NCBI GenBank assembly: GCA_963978545.1
Contig: OZ021727.1
Coordinates: 14,644,743-14,708,742, forward strand
DNA: 64,000 nt
Direction of reading: 5' to 3'
From: Linyphia triangularis
Taxonomy: Eukaryota; Arthropoda; Arachnida; Araneae; Linyphiidae
Shown here: positions 47,869-58,865 of the stretch, in pieces
Layout of the letters: every line of letters begins with the position of its first letter
How positions within the stretch are numbered: the stretch's first letter is position 1
Notes under the pieces: model-generated
Database searches by the model: none
What the model was told of the DNA's origin: nothing
Seen by the model: only the letters and a program-made list of their open reading frames with translations
Program-made: the position numbers and the translations under genes

Positions 47869-48175
47869 TACTGCAATTGCTGAAATTTAGTGCTTTCACT
47901 AGAAATTAATCGATTTTCTTTACATACAAAAAGATATTCAAAAAGAAATGCCATTTTGATTAAATCAAATCCCAGCAATTTTGTGTAAGATTGAAATTGG
48001 TGGTGGGGAAATACCAAAAGAAATCTATCATTAGTGTATGCAAATTGTGTTGTATATGTCACGACTTCCAAATCCTGTAATGAAGCTTTACACTGGCTCC
48101 CTAAAGTCTTCGTACAGCTTAAAAGTTTGTATAAAAAGTGCTGTAGTTACGAATTTAACTCTAAAATTAACTTCA

Positions 48176-48209
<34 letters not shown>

Positions 48210-49020
48210 TAGAATGTCTATTTAGTTCTTAATGAAAAATAACTTTTAAAAAAGAAGTATTGAATCATTTTATTATTATAAAAGTATAAATTCATAGAAC
48301 CAGAAAAATAAAATACCACAAAAGTATTTGTACACCATAAAATTTTCTAATAATTTCATTCAAAAATTATATTTTTAAGCTTTTTTAATAATTTTTGCAT
48401 TGTGGCGACAGTTAAAAAAGCGATTGCTTGTAATATTTGCCTTCTCTATTTATTATAATCTATTTATTTTTTTAAATGGCACGTACCTTAAGGAATAAAC
48501 AAACAGCAGTCTGTAATAGATCATATTTCATCGTAATAGTAGTAAATCCATTCTATATATGAGGGCAAAGTAAGAAGACACGCCATTAAAACGAAAGGCT
48601 AACTAAAAACGGTAATGATCGAAGAATGCAGGAACATTGATGCAGAAATTGCAAAAAACAAACAAAAAACGGTAAAATCTATACCTGGACGCTTAAAAGT
48701 TATTGTATACTAAAAGATATCCTACGAATTGTTAATTTACCAAAATATTACAATAAATACTAATATGTAAAACAATTTAAGTATACGAAGACGTTTGGGA
48801 AATATTTTTTGCGTTACTTTTAGGTTAATGATTTTTCTAAAAAAATAAAGTTTTCTGCTAGAGATATTATTAAAAATTCTGAAAAATTAATTTTTGAGAT
48901 GGATAATGTAGTATTTGATTGAAAAGTGTACAAACACTTTAGGAAGCCATTGTATATATATTAATAGGCAAGAAGTTTTTTAGTAGAAGTCACAAATCCT
49001 AAACTACTAAACCAATATTT
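47869..49020. other. No gene; 30-base T run
   Basis: AT-rich without supported genes. An uninterrupted T run occupies 48179-48208 and generates artificial polyphenylalanine frames. Confidence 0.5.
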
Positions 49021-49690
49021 ATGACTAGCTAAATACCCGTGCTTCGCTACGAAATTTTAACAAGTGCAATATTTTAGCTAGCTGTGAGGCCTCGCGTTGC
49101 GGAAATCTGTCATTCGTGTATAGGACCCAGTTTTTGGCGCTTCGCTCTCAGGAAGGTTCATCTCTATGCAAAATAGAGCTCTTTTCGTTCGCTGAAAAGT
49201 TCATGGACACATAAACACATGCTTATTTCACTGGTTAAAAGGTTAATTGCTATGCAAGCATAGGCTCGCTTCGCTCGCTGAAGGTTAATTGCTGCGTTAG
49301 CATAAGGTCACTTCACTCACTAAAATCTAATTGCTACGCAAAGCCTTAATATTGGAAGCCTCTTCCTTGTCAAGAAAAAAAAATTCCTTGTTAATACAAC
49401 ACCCCTTTAAGATTATTTTAACAAAAAGCAAAATTAGAAGGCCAAAACTACTTATGTTGAAAATTTCAGAGCTGTAGCTCTTTTAGACATCGTTTTGTAA
49501 CATATTTATTAATTAAAAAAATTAATTAAAAAGAACTAATTAAAATTTTAACATTCTGTTTGTGATGCTTAAAATTAGAAGGCCCAAACTACTTATGCTG
49601 AAAATTTCAGAACTCTACTCCAATTTTAAGAAGGTTTCTATAAATCCACAGAGCCACAGACACACAGCTTGTTTTATTATTATAGATTAA
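49021..49690. repeat. Interspersed repeat, unclassified
   Basis: Begins ctagctaaatacccgtgctt and ends in cacagacacacagc followed by ttattattatagat, a pairing I associate with common arthropod interspersed repeats. Internal near-repeats (ttcgctcgctgaaggttaattgc-like) lie at about 49130-49330, and aaaattagaaggccaaa recurs at 49432 and 49571. No coding frame; only this copy is in the window. Confidence 0.45.
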
Positions 49691-50496
49691 AGTGTTATTT
49701 GAAAGAGATTAAACTGGATTTGCCATAGCGTCCCAAAAGTGCAAGCAATATTTTAATGGTTTAATTCCAATACTTTTTATCATTGCGCTGTTGAACATGC
49801 CTCTATTATGTAATGATTTTCAATAATCTGAGTGGCAACGGTGTGTTGTATACATTTGTGGTATAATAACTCATTTATTTAAAATCAAATGGAATCGACT
49901 TTTGCTTTTACAAATAATTGGTCTTGCAAGGATATTGATTGATCTTTGATTTTATATTCGAATGCAAGTTTTATATTCACACCAATATCGTCTTCGGTGA
50001 TTCATTGAAATTCTGTTTCTGCAACACTCTTGATCCTCATGTTATGCAGGTATTTTATTTGGAATTTTAAATGTTTATTAAAGAAAAACGATTTTTTGCC
50101 TTTTTAAATGTTATTCAAATATAACGGTTCATTTTAGTAATTTTGTTTGGAGATGAAATAGATTATATTGACACTTACTATCACAGTCTAATCATTCATC
50201 GATAGTTGAAAAGGTAGTAAATTATATCATGATACTTGTATATTTTCAGACGACCATACAGAGTAAATCTGCAGCCAATTAATTTGTATTAAATGGAAAG
50301 TTTCCTTTTCTTTTTTCGGTATTATTCCGTTAGCAAAGTACCAGATAAAAACCTCAATGTTGATCTAACTCATCCAAACTTATAACCTTTTAAATCATTT
50401 TATAATTCCTATCACAAATCGTAACCATTTAGGCTTGGCGATACATTACAGGAATGCCTTTGCTATCATATTTCTAAACCGAGTAGACGCGACGGT
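49691..50496. other. No gene recognised
   Basis: AT-rich with no supported feature. Confidence 0.4.
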
Positions 50497-50697
50497 GATT
50501 AGAAGTCCTGATGGTTAAGGCCTATCTGAAGTCTGGTTAGCCCTCTGGCATCGCATGCTAAATCTGTCGGGTTCGAATCTCGGGTTAGGCACAGATGTTC
50601 GTTGTGATTCGGAATCCATGTTAAGCTGTAGACCTCGGCATGATTAGCCGTCATTGTGTATAAAAATGGATCGTTGAGCGTGCAAACCAACCTGGTT
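50497..50697 (+). repeat. SINE B copy
   Basis: Complete-looking copy with head cctgatggttaagg, tRNA-like A box (tctggttagccct), B box gggttcgaatctc at about 50568 and the tail gtgtataaaaatgg ... gcaaaccaacc. No clear TSD. Confidence 0.75.
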
Positions 50698-50887
50698 AAC
50701 TTGTTGGTTATGGAGGGTACAATGTTGAGCTAGCAAGATTTTTAGTTGGTTGTATCGAATCTTTTCCTTGTGCAAGAACTGCATGTGTGTCATATACTAC
50801 ACCGGATCGCGATATTAAAAGATGGACTGCCGATAATAGTGTCTGTGTAATGTGTATTGAGCTTTTTGTAATTTTAAAATTTGGCGA

Positions 50888-51000
50888 TCATTTTTTACTG
50901 AGCATCTGACGGTTTTGGCACCGGCCTCGGAGGGATTCGAATCTCTTGTAGGCTTGAATGTTCGTTTTCTGGTTTGGAACCACGTAAACAGCTAAAGGTA
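50888..51000 (+). repeat. Degenerate SINE B-like fragment
   Basis: Contains a B-box-like gggattcgaatctc followed by tgttcgttttctggtttggaacc, matching the middle of SINE B loosely. Ends not defined. Confidence 0.4.
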
Positions 51001-51799
51001 TCGTCTTTCTTGCTTTGCATAATTGTGCACGAAATGATGGTTTATCGAACCTTTCAAACATCGGGCGCAAATGTCAGTGAATTGAGTTTTAAATTTGCAC
51101 TTATTAACTTATTGCTTAAAACACATTATAATGTAATGCATCTCTCTCTACACATGTTTTGAACCCCTCCGCCCTTAGTTGAGCAATTACGATTTTGTCT
51201 TTTGTGTAATAACTTATGTGAAATTTCACGTTGTTTTAATCAGACTGTTTCAATTTGTGCAACAAATGAAATAACACCGGAGAATAAAGAAAAAGATGTA
51301 AAGCTTATGAAATTTTATTTGTCAAAAGTGAAGAACAGTAGACCCTCCTATAGGCAAGGCCATACTAGATTTAGATTTCGGTAGGTAGATAGAGAGATGG
51401 GGGGGGGGGGGATTTGAACTCTATAAAGCCCATCCCTGAATAAGGCCCTTTCTCGAGGGAAAAGTTCATAAAAGCAAGTTATACGATGTTAAAACGTGCA
51501 TGATTTCAAGCGTTTCCAACGCAAGAACTCGAACGTATTGAATAACGAGAATAGGTTACCAAGCGCACTAATTAACAAATTATTGAAATCGTAATAATAA
51601 TAATGTAATAAAAAAGCACTAAAAAATCCACCGAAACCGACTGTTAGTTTTTGCAATGTTGTGTTTTTCACTTAGAAACGAAATTTCCCTATGCAACTTT
51701 GCTAATCAAATTTTGCAATTTTGGAAAGCAAGTTGGGGGAAAAAAAAATCCAAAAAGTTTTTCACATATTGGATTGGCATCAATCTCATCCAGAGTCAG
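51001..51799. other. No gene recognised; G run
   Basis: A G run lies at about 51399-51411. Short frames only. Confidence 0.4.
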
Positions 51800-51997
51800 T
51801 TGTTTAGTTTGTATTCTCAACGACCTATTTTTTTTTTTGCACAGTAACGGCTACTCAGACCAGGACCTACAAGCTTAACATGGATTCCAAACCGCAACGA
51901 ACAATCATGACTAAACTAGGATTCGAACCCGGCACCTTCAGCGTGCAATGCCAGAGCTCTAAGCTCGCCGCTATCAGGTGTGCCATCCGAAAGTAAG
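51800..51997 (-). repeat. SINE B copy, minus strand
   Basis: B box in reverse complement (ggattcgaacccggc) at about 51929, then the A-box complement (agagctctaagc) and head near tatcaggtgtgcc. The tail side includes an expanded T tract at 51828. Confidence 0.8.
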
Positions 51998-52433
51998 GTC
52001 GAAAGACATTGTTGGTTGAATTGGATTTTTATTGGTGCGAAAGCTACACGAGTGCAATACATTGCCGATACGAATATCCTTGTAATATGGCTCCCAATTT
52101 CAAAGGAATAATTAGTCTCGAATGAGAGAACCTCCATTTGTCAGTTAAACAATTGACATGTGACAGTGTCGCTTATAATCACCTTCGTGATTATACGCGA
52201 CATACTTCTTCGCGACATACTTCGAAAGCATACTTCTTTTTGGTATTAGAGATTGTAGATAGTCAACGCTGTGACTCTATTCTAACACCTTTCGTATGAT
52301 ATACGCTTTTTCAATTCCCACCCAAGAATCTGGCTAAAAGATATTCTTCAACGCAGCAAATGCTTAACATTTCCTGTTTCACGATCTAATTTCCCATTTC
52401 ACAGATATTTTTTTCAATTTAATTCGCCCCCCT

Positions 52434-52520
52434 GATGGTCGTGGGTATAGTGCTATGACTTTGCAAGAGAAGATGAGTTCAATTCTTGGATGTGACATAG
52501 ATGTTTGTGTTTCGGTTTGT
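52434..52520 (+). repeat. SINE-like 5' fragment
   Basis: Begins cctgatggtcgtgggtatag and has a weak B box (gagttcaattcttgg). It is cut off by the oppositely oriented SINE B that follows. Confidence 0.45.
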
Positions 52521-52525
52521 TAGTT

Positions 52526-52692
52526 TGTACTTTCACAGACCTACTTTTGAGCACAATAACGACTAATCAGGTCGAGACCTACAACTTAACATGGATTCCG
52601 AACCACAATAAACATTCATGCCTAACTCCAGGATTTGAACCCTGCACCTTTGGAATGCAAGGTTAGAGCGCTAGCCACACCTTCATCAGGTG
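52526..52692 (-). repeat. SINE B copy, minus strand
   Basis: Reverse B box (ggatttgaaccctgc) at about 52631 and A-box complement (agagcgctagccaca); the head complement is cttcatcagg. The tail side begins near gtttgtactttcac. Confidence 0.8.
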
Positions 52693-53935
52693 GGTGGCGG
52701 ACATGTTCTGGTGCATTCACACAAAGGCAATAGCAATGGAAATCTCAATCATCAGCATATGGTGTTTTCTTGAGTTCCTTTCTCAGAAGACATTCCATTC
52801 CAGGTCATCCATACCACCCAACTTGAGATTTTTCCCATCCTATTATAAAAGATCCGTACCCCACGTGGTACCAAACCAACCAATGGTGTACAGCCTTTTC
52901 CTCATTCTAAATTGATTCTTGTTAAAGTAACATCTCTGTTTTACTCTCGGCTACGAAAATTCATGAGCACCAGACATGCGGCCTCATTGCTCCTCTACGA
53001 AGTTTCTTATCACTTGTACGTAATATGATTTAGTTTATTAGTTTTGAAATAGAATGTAGCCAGGTAAATAGTGTAATTAAATTGTTTTGTTATCAAGATC
53101 CATCCCATGATTTATCCAATATTTCATAACAAGAAAACAACCTTCTGATAGTCATTTTACCGGGGATCTAGTTAAGTATCCCTTACGTTACCAACACGCA
53201 AGACCCCAGCAGTGGTAACCCAGACAATGAACTTTCCTGTTATCTATCGTGGATGGTGTGGCAAAATCCGATAGCACCATTGCCTGTGACGCATCTTCTA
53301 GTTGCGAAATACCCCTGACCTACATTTGGTTTGGAGATTTCTTTCAATCCATCTCCTATGAAACGGCAATGCGCTAATTCCAACTTCACCACGGAAACTA
53401 TAGCCTGCTGTCAACATCAACACTCCACCCGTGGGAGAGCGAATTCCGTCCCCCTGCTCAACTACATCATGGATCTCTCTTCCGTCCAAGCCTGATTCCA
53501 TTCCGAGACCACCCAATCCAAGTGTCATCTCAAGTTTCACGAAATCGCTTTGCAACACTTCTTCCGACACCGTCGCAGCAGTTTCCTTCGCCACAGCGCT
53601 CATCTTTCGTCGTTCCCCCAATCTGTTTCGCAGTGCAGTGTTCATGTCGACGTATTTATACGAAGCTGGCGATATTTCTGTGCACGTTGTTTGTGAAATT
53701 AGTGAGTTTTGAAAGGTGAAATACCTCGCAAAGTTTCTATTCACTACGATTAAGCATTTAGAGTTATTATACCAGGGTGGTTTTATTTTCATTTATACTT
53801 TATACTTATATATTTACTTGCTCATTATGGTACACTATTTTATCAGTTTCCAATTATTTTATGTGCTTATCCTTTCTGTGTATTATTGATATTTATATTT
53901 TTATGTATTAAGTAATTCCTATTTGTACTATCACT
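52693..53935. other. Leader and flank of the Gypsy relic; antisense open frame
   Basis: A candidate primer-binding site, tggtaacccagaca, lies at about 53215, some 720 bp before gag, but the LTR that should precede it could not be delimited. The leader is unusually GC-balanced and holds a minus-strand frame whose first convincing ATG at about 53645 gives ~115 codons (MNTALRNRLGERRKMSAVAK at its start, then a Gly/Leu-rich block). It has no motif I recognise and may be fortuitous in a GC-rich leader. Confidence 0.35.
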
Positions 53936-54742
53936 ATGCAAGGAAATAATGGTGACGAGGGGGTGCACAATGTGGACCCGCCTCAAGCCGATGCAGTAGC
54001 TTTAAAAATCCCTAATTTCTGGCGAAGTAATGTTTAATTATATTTCAAACAAGTTGAATCTGCTTTTGAACTATCCAGAATAACATCTGATAATACTAAA
54101 TATAATGCATTAGTAGCAACTATAGATTCAGATATCCTAGCTCACATTTCGGATGTTATTTTAAACACCCCACCAAATGATAAATATAACACTCTTAAAA
54201 ATCGTTTAATAGCGGAATTCGCCGATTCCGATAGCCAACGGATTAAAAAACTACTTTCTGATTTGCCGTTGGGGGATAAGAAACCAAGTTTTTTGTTAAG
54301 GGAAATGAGAGAGCCTTCCTCTGGTCAGTTGACGGATGATATTCTTAAAAATCTTTGGATGCAACGATTGCCTAAACAAGTGCAATCTATTCTTTCTGCT
54401 TCATCAGAGAGACTTCAGGAACTCGCTAGGCTTGCTGATAAAATTCATGCGGTAACAAGCGATTCCTCGGTATTTTCTTTGGCAACAAATTCTGGTCAAA
54501 ACTCTGTCACTGATCAAGTGCAAAACCTGACAGAAAAAGTCGATAAGCTATCATTCAATCGATCTCTTAACTTTTCTAAAAACAAATTCCAGAAACGAAA
54601 TTTTCCCCGATCTCCTAGCCGCCCTCGGGCTAACTCATATGATAGTACATCAGGCATGTGTTTTTATCATGCTCGTTTTCAGGATAAGGCAAGAAAATGC
54701 AATGCTCCATGCAACTACACCCCTCAGGGAAACCTGCAATAG
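53936..54742 (+). pseudogene. Gypsy gag
   Basis: Starts at an ATG at 53936 and has a stop at 54035-54037 after about 33 codons; the same frame then runs open to a stop at 54740. The capsid region contains FLLREMRE, LKNLWMQRLPKQVQSILSAS and LQELARLADKIH, the C-terminal capsid pattern of arthropod Gypsy gag. A single zinc-finger-like CFYHARFQDKARKCNAPC closes it. Gag forms the particle core. The early stop shows that the copy is dead. Confidence 0.85.
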
Positions 54743-54745
54743 CTG

Positions 54746-55222
54746 TTATGGGCGGGTTTTCAGCTAGCAAACAAAATGCCCGTCTCTTTGTCTTTGATCA
54801 CGTTTCTAATCAAAAATTTTTAATTGATTCTAGGAGCTGTGTAAGTTGCATTCCAGTACCACAACGTTCCTCTTCCGCGCAGAGTTTTTAGAACTTTTTG
54901 CAGCAAATGGAACGAAAATTCCAGTATACGGAACAAAAAAGCGTTTAGTATTAAGTCTAGGTTTGCGTCGTCAATTTTCTTGGGATTTTTTAATTACAAA
55001 TGTTTCGCTACCAATTATAGGAGCAGACTTCTTACAAAATTTTGGTCTTTTGATAGATTTAAAGAAGAAACAATTGATCCAACTACTTGGTTGCATGCAT
55101 TAGGAAGTATTCGTTCTTCAACACAGGAATCTATCACAACTATATCCGCCAATGATCCCTATCACCAAATTTTAAAAGAATTCCCTGATATAACTAACCC
55201 TTCTTTGAAGATTCAATCTGCA
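54746..55222 (+). pseudogene. Gypsy protease and linker to reverse transcriptase
   Basis: RLFVFDHVSNQKFLIDSRSC corresponds to the aspartic-protease active-site strand, but the D-S/T-G triad reads D-S-R, so the catalytic glycine is lost. Frame changes near 54850 and again near 55075 break it. LPIIGADFLQNFGLLIDLKK marks the protease C-terminus. The line then leads towards the reverse transcriptase and is cut by SINE A. Confidence 0.8.
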
Positions 55223-55223
55223 C

Positions 55224-55386
55224 CCCTGGTTAGCGTTCTAGCTTCTAGACCGCGAGGTTGCGGGTTCGAGTCCTGTGTTTGGCATGGGTGTTTGTAAATG
55301 TATGTTGGCTTGTCTAATGACGAAAGTTTCGGCGCATTATAGCCCTCGTGTAGCTGACGGCGCCAGATAATCTGAAAACAACCAAC
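55224..55386 (+). repeat. SINE A copy 3, inside the Gypsy relic
   Basis: 10-bp TSD caatctgcac (55214-55223 and 55387-55396). A box (tggttagcgttctagc) and B box (gggttcgagtcc) are both present; tail gaaaacaaccaac. Slightly 5'-truncated relative to the copies at 58517 and 60018. Confidence 0.93.
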
Positions 55387-55396
55387 CAATCTGCAC

Positions 55397-55722
55397 TCCA
55401 TGATACTGTTCATCATATCTTAACTCGTGGCCCTCCTGTACACTGCCGACCTAGGCGGTTACATCGTAAGGTTCAGGATGCCGCTAGAGCAGAATTTGAA
55501 TTTATGCTTTCAGAAAACATAATTAGACCCTCAAAATCTAATTGGGCTTCACCTTTACACATTGTAAACAAAAAACCGGAAGGTACACGACCGGTTGGAT
55601 ATTACCGCTCTTTAAACGCTAAAACTATTTTTGATTCCTATCCAATTCCATATCTCCATGATTTTTCTCACGCCCTTCATGGTAAAAACATTTTTAGCAA
55701 AGTGGACATTTTAAAAGCTTAA
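55397..55722 (+). pseudogene. Gypsy reverse transcriptase, N-terminal fragment
   Basis: After the SINE, the translation continues with a CRPRRLHRKV-like entry and then SENIIRPSKSNWASPLHIVNK, a Y-R-S-L-N block and DSYPIPYLHDF...FSKVDI, the first conserved blocks of a Gypsy reverse transcriptase, including the first catalytic Asp (VDI). The YxDD palm, RNase H and integrase are missing because the sequence jumps to unrelated SINE-like DNA at about 55735. Confidence 0.85.
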
Positions 55723-55734
55723 GACCCCGGCAGG

Positions 55735-55812
55735 TTCATTATGATCCGGAATCCCCGTTATATCATAGGTTCCTCCTTAAATAGTCGTTATTGTGCAAGA
55801 AATTAAATCATT
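55735..55812 (+). repeat. SINE B tail fragment at Gypsy truncation point
   Basis: gatccggaatccccgttat ... agtcgttattgtgcaagaa matches the 3' half of SINE B. Its abrupt junction with the reverse transcriptase marks a rearrangement breakpoint. Confidence 0.55.
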
Positions 55813-56518
55813 TTTCATAAATACTAATCAAACAACTAACTCAATTGAATTCTAAAATTATCGTTAGGAAATGTGAATTTAAAGTGCAAAGAATACGTAC
55901 CTAAATCGAATAGTTTTTATTAAATGCGTTTGTACTTGTTGCAAGATAAAATTAAATGAAAGGTTGTTTGTGAAACACTTGCAGATTTTTCGTTGCATTG
56001 TGGAAACAAAGCATCAATTTATAAAGTACCAATATTTACAAGTATTACAAGAGTTTAAAAAATAACATGTCCTGCTAAGAGTGCGATATGGTTTTGAACG
56101 TGTAGTATTTTATTTTCATAGAGAATCAAAAGTGATGCATCAAACATATAAAGGCAAACTCGTATAAAAAAAATAATAGCATGATTTAAGTAAAATAATA
56201 TTTTCTTTTTTGTCTAAAAATGGATCTTATACATGAAGAACACAGTTTTCTGAAATGTCTGGCTTCAACTCGACAAAGCGGGTGCGTAAAACTTGCTAAT
56301 AAATTTGAAAATAATTTATGCTTAAAGTGCCAGTTTTGATTGATTAAAAAAATAAACACAGTTTCTGATATTATGACGTCTTAACACATTAAATAAGAAT
56401 TTTAGGTTTGGAATGTTTATCAAATGTAAAATGGGATTTATATAAAAAGCCTCCAAAATAACTTAAGACTTAATTGCAACAAACCTTTCTCTCGAAGGAA
56501 ATTGGAATTATTTACGAT
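55813..56518. other. No gene recognised
   Basis: AT-rich with no supported feature. Confidence 0.4.
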
Positions 56519-56522
56519 TTAA

Positions 56523-56724
56523 CCCTTTGCACTCCAGTGGCGCCTCTCAGGCGCCACACGATTGGATGCCAAACCACGAGAGGGCCATTAGGTGTGATGT
56601 GGAAATTCGATGCAAGGCCAATGACTGTTTAGTTTTTATGAAGCAAATCCATAAACACCAGCCGAACCTAAAAGGTCTCGAGTTGCTGATTCCTCCGAGC
56701 GAAAAAGGCCTGGAGTGCAAAGGG
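56523..56724. mobile_element. piggyBac-type MITE, copy 2
   Basis: TTAA on both sides (56519-56522 and 56725-56728) and inverted ends ccctttgcactcc / ggagtgcaaaggg. Body as in the copy at 47261. This is the better preserved one. Confidence 0.93.
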
Positions 56725-56728
56725 TTAA

Positions 56729-57520
56729 GTCTTCATTACACTTTCATAAACATAATTTTACGTTCAGTCTTTCACTTGTTAATTTGACTGAACCTCATAC
56801 AACGTTACAGAAATTTTTTCTTCAGGGACAATTTAAAAAAAATTAATATGTTCATGTATTTTCAGTTTTGTTGCATTTAGTTTCAAAACATTCTTTGCAT
56901 ATTTAGGCGTTCCCTTAAGAAAACCACATTGTTGCATTCATTTTATATGTATTCAATTATCAGTTTCTGAATGGATTTAAGTTGTATCCTATCGTCACGA
57001 TTTTTCCCGATTAAGTAATGGAAAGATCGCAAAATGTCGAATGCAAAGCTTGTTATATTTATTTTGACGAATTGTAGAATACTTTCGGAAATCGTAAGAT
57101 ACTTTAAAAAAAAAAAAAATTAACCTCAAACAAATGAATATTTGTTAGAACTACATTCTGTCAATGCAATTTAAGTAAATTGTAAGTCAATTAAGTTATT
57201 TTAATGTGAATTAATAAATTTGTATAGTTAATCTTTACATTTAGAATATTTTGCATGCAAAATTTAATTATTCCAAAAAATTGGCTGACAATTGTGTTAA
57301 AATTTATCAGCAAGAAATTCAATTAAAAGCGATAAATTAAGAGATTTTAACGCCAAAGTGGCAAACGGAACACTAAGTTTATGTAAAATAATCGTCTGGT
57401 GCAGTGTTATTCAATACAGACAAGAAGTCCGCTGTGGGGCAACAAAACTGCACGAAAAGTCTTCTATGGTTTTCTAAAAGAAAAATCTGCCTTTTACATG
57501 TTGAGTCATCTTAATTATCG
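56729..57520. other. No gene recognised
   Basis: AT-rich with no supported feature. Confidence 0.4.
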
Positions 57521-57539
57521 CCAACGTTTGGCGTTTTTT

Positions 57540-57757
57540 AATTAGAGTTGGATATTGTCGGGATGTTCTGTATCGTCTGAGCGGGCGGGAAATACTTGTA
57601 ATTGGTCGAGAGGTTAAAAGCGGGATAATATTTTAGGGTTGCAATGACTATTCCGATTGTTCTGCGCTATTAACAAATTAGTTGTTCTCTTTTTCTGGAT
57701 AAACTGAGTCGTGTATTTCGTGTTGCTTTCTCCTAAAATCTAGAATATTCCATTGCG
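57540..57757 (+). promoter_or_regulatory. Candidate host promoter and non-coding first exon
   Basis: A locally GC-richer stretch contains gagcgggcggga (GC-box-like), an inverted CCAAT (attggt) and aactgagtcgtg (initiator-like), and ends at a strong donor, CATTGCG|GTAAGC (57757/57758). No ATG-started frame of any length precedes the donor, so the exon would be 5' UTR. The nearest good coding exon downstream on this strand is at 60775. The link is an inference. Confidence 0.35.
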
Positions 57758-58261
57758 GTAAGCCTATTTTTTAATTCCCTTTTTGTGGTTCAATTGTATG
57801 TTGTTCATCTTTATCTGCTAATCTTTATTAATTTCAGAATTAATGGTGAAATAGGTTAATTTGTACCGCCTCTCAACGAAAAATTGATAAATTCTATTTG
57901 TGTTACATAATGTTTCTAACTTTGTCTTTCTTTATCTTGCATTCTAACTGCCTAAATTCTTCAGCTACAATTAAGTTTGTTAGGAGTCATCTCATCTGAA
58001 AACAATTACGTCTTATTTGATGTGTGTGTGACGACTAATGTTTTTAAATGTAATTTATCCGATAATTAATCCGCGTTTTGAAACGTGACATTTATAATTC
58101 CTTTTGATTGTGGAACATGACATGATATCGAAACTTCGATTTTAAATAAAAGTCTTCAGTTGAATTAACCGTTCTGAAAATTGCTCACATGCATTTATGT
58201 TTGAGAATCTAAGCATTGTGAAATTAAATATTTAAATTTTTTAAGATAATTTCATACTTTT

Positions 58262-58516
58262 TCAGAGTGGCCGCAGAACCTTAAAAAATATGGAATTCAG
58301 AGAAATGTCAGAGCTTTCTGATTCTGGAAAAAATCAGGGAAATGTTAAGGAATTTTTTAAAATTTCACAAAAAATCATTCAATCCAATACTCAAATTTTC
58401 TATCATTGTTTTGAAGATACATTGCCCCATTCTAGACCTGAAGTCGCCACAGGTCGATTAAACGGCATGATGAGGCGACCAAATAAACTAATCAACCGAC
58501 CACCTTTCGTTTCTCC
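58262..58516 (+). repeat. Fragment of the gtggccac-ended repeat family
   Basis: Begins cagagtggccgcagaacc and continues with aaaatcagggaaatg-type words, as does the complete MITE at 62860. Its right end is missing; SINE A follows at 58517. Confidence 0.55.
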
Positions 58517-58700
58517 GCCGACCAAACGGTATAGTGGTTAGCGTGCTAGCTTCTAGACCACGAGGTTGCGGGTTCGAGTCCCGTGTTAGTCATGGGTGTT
58601 TGTAAATGTATGTTAGCTTGCCTAATGACCAAAGTTTCGGCGCATTATAGCCCTCATGTTGCTGACGGCGCCAGATAATCTGAAAATAACCAACAAACCA
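58517..58700 (+). repeat. SINE A copy 4 (full length)
   Basis: 15-bp TSD acctttcgtttctcc (58502-58516 and 58701-58715). Full head gccgaccaaacggtatagtg, A box (tagtggttagcgtg), B box (gggttcgagtccc) and tail. About 184 bp, the reference copy for this family. Confidence 0.95.
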
Positions 58701-58865
58701 ACCTTTCGTTTCTCCCCTCCACTACGATTTTTTTTTTTTTTTTGTTACCGTATATAAGGAAATTTCCAAATCAATGAAAACCTTCCTTCGCTTTCTTGGA
58801 ATTTTGTAATCCGGTGCGTTTACGCCGTTAAAATCCATTCATCCACGATATGGATTCATGAGTTG

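Noticed and set aside
48034..48232. Polyphenylalanine-containing frames
   Set aside because: Translation of a 30-base T run.
53431..53719. Plus-strand frames of 93 and 65 codons
   Set aside because: They overlap the antisense frame in a GC-balanced leader and overlap each other; no motif supports them.
55224..55386. tRNA gene suggested by good A and B boxes
   Set aside because: The same sequence occurs at least five times with TSDs and a SINE body, and it does not fold into a clean cloverleaf with an intact acceptor stem.
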